Below, piece by piece: positions 44,510 through 44,649 of a stretch of 44,649 bases of DNA. The number at the start of each line of letters is the position of its first letter. Within the stretch, counting starts at the first letter, position 1. Source of the DNA: Rheinheimera baltica DSM 14885 (GTDB taxonomy: Bacteria > Pseudomonadota > Gammaproteobacteria > Enterobacterales > Alteromonadaceae); the NCBI RefSeq assembly GCF_000425345.1, contig NZ_AUDG01000035.1:1-44649 (forward strand). Reading direction: 5' to 3'. The notes below the pieces were generated by a model. That model was not told where the DNA came from. It did no database searches and saw only the letters and a program-made list of their open reading frames with translations. Both the position numbers and the translations under genes were made by a program.

Positions 44510-44649
44510 CTAGCCGTAACGCTCTTGCAGCTTTTTAGTTAATCCTTCAGAACCCCAGATGGACATCATTCTTTTGAGGTTATAAGCCAGCACATGCAAA
44601 CTGATTTCCGTGCTAACGTTCTTAAATCGCCGCGTCAGTAAGTGTGTCG
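44510..44649 (-). mobile_element. IS1182-family transposase, C-terminal fragment (cut by window)
   Basis: The minus strand is open from the window end to TAG at 44512-44510 and encodes 45 residues, including RRFKNVSTEISLHVLAYNL followed by KRMMSIWG, the typical C-terminal end of IS1182-type transposases. The rest lies outside the window. It supports an insertion sequence at the right boundary. Confidence 0.75.

Overview
The window looks like a chromosomal segment of a marine or aquatic gammaproteobacterium of the Alteromonadales/Rheinheimera-Alishewanella type. This is inferred from protein character and gene order (recX-alaS-csrA-tRNA-Ser-tRNA-Arg, a Na+-pumping oadGAB operon, pqiABC, MetA/MetH, S46 and TonB-receptor genes); no database search was possible. 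Both ends run into insertion-sequence fragments (an IS5-family transposase tail at the left, an IS1182-family tail at the right), so the window may be a whole assembly contig bounded by repeats.

Layout. 1-2600: IS tail, a secreted Sel1-like protein, the parvulin ppiC, and a minus-strand Xre/RES toxin-antitoxin pair. 2600-7750: rhlE, a YhbQ-type GIY-YIG protein, an AEC transporter, a small Arc-type ribbon-helix-helix gene (58 aa) coupled to an SPFH/band-7 membrane protein, and a MscS-type channel. 7750-13400: acnA, tyrS and the murein peptidase mepM, the last preceded by two overlapping inverted repeats. 13400-16650: the oadG-oadA-oadB sodium pump. 16900-20400: pqiA-pqiB-pqiC lipid-transport operon with overlapping genes. 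20500-24320: a lipoprotein glycerophosphodiester phosphodiesterase divergent from a TonB-dependent receptor broken by a frameshift. 24320-28530: a duplicated terminator/tRNA-tail segment, tRNA-Arg(ACG), tRNA-Ser(GCT), csrA, alaS, recX. 28530-35700: a membrane protein, an S46-family protein that has lost catalytic residues, yqhA, and a large beta-propeller hybrid histidine kinase. 35780-40410: metA with a methionine synthase encoded as two genes, split exactly between the homocysteine and folate domains. 40600-44250: a membrane protein resembling a pentameric ligand-gated ion channel, translationally coupled to a secreted GH25 lysozyme, followed by a convergent secreted nuclease and an unknown secreted/anchored protein.

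Most of the window is ordinary housekeeping. The best leads are the channel-like protein/GH25 pair, the S46 pseudo-peptidase, the two-gene MetH behind candidate MetJ boxes, the RHH-SPFH pair with a repeat-rich promoter, the structured mepM leader, and the partial tRNA-Arg duplication.
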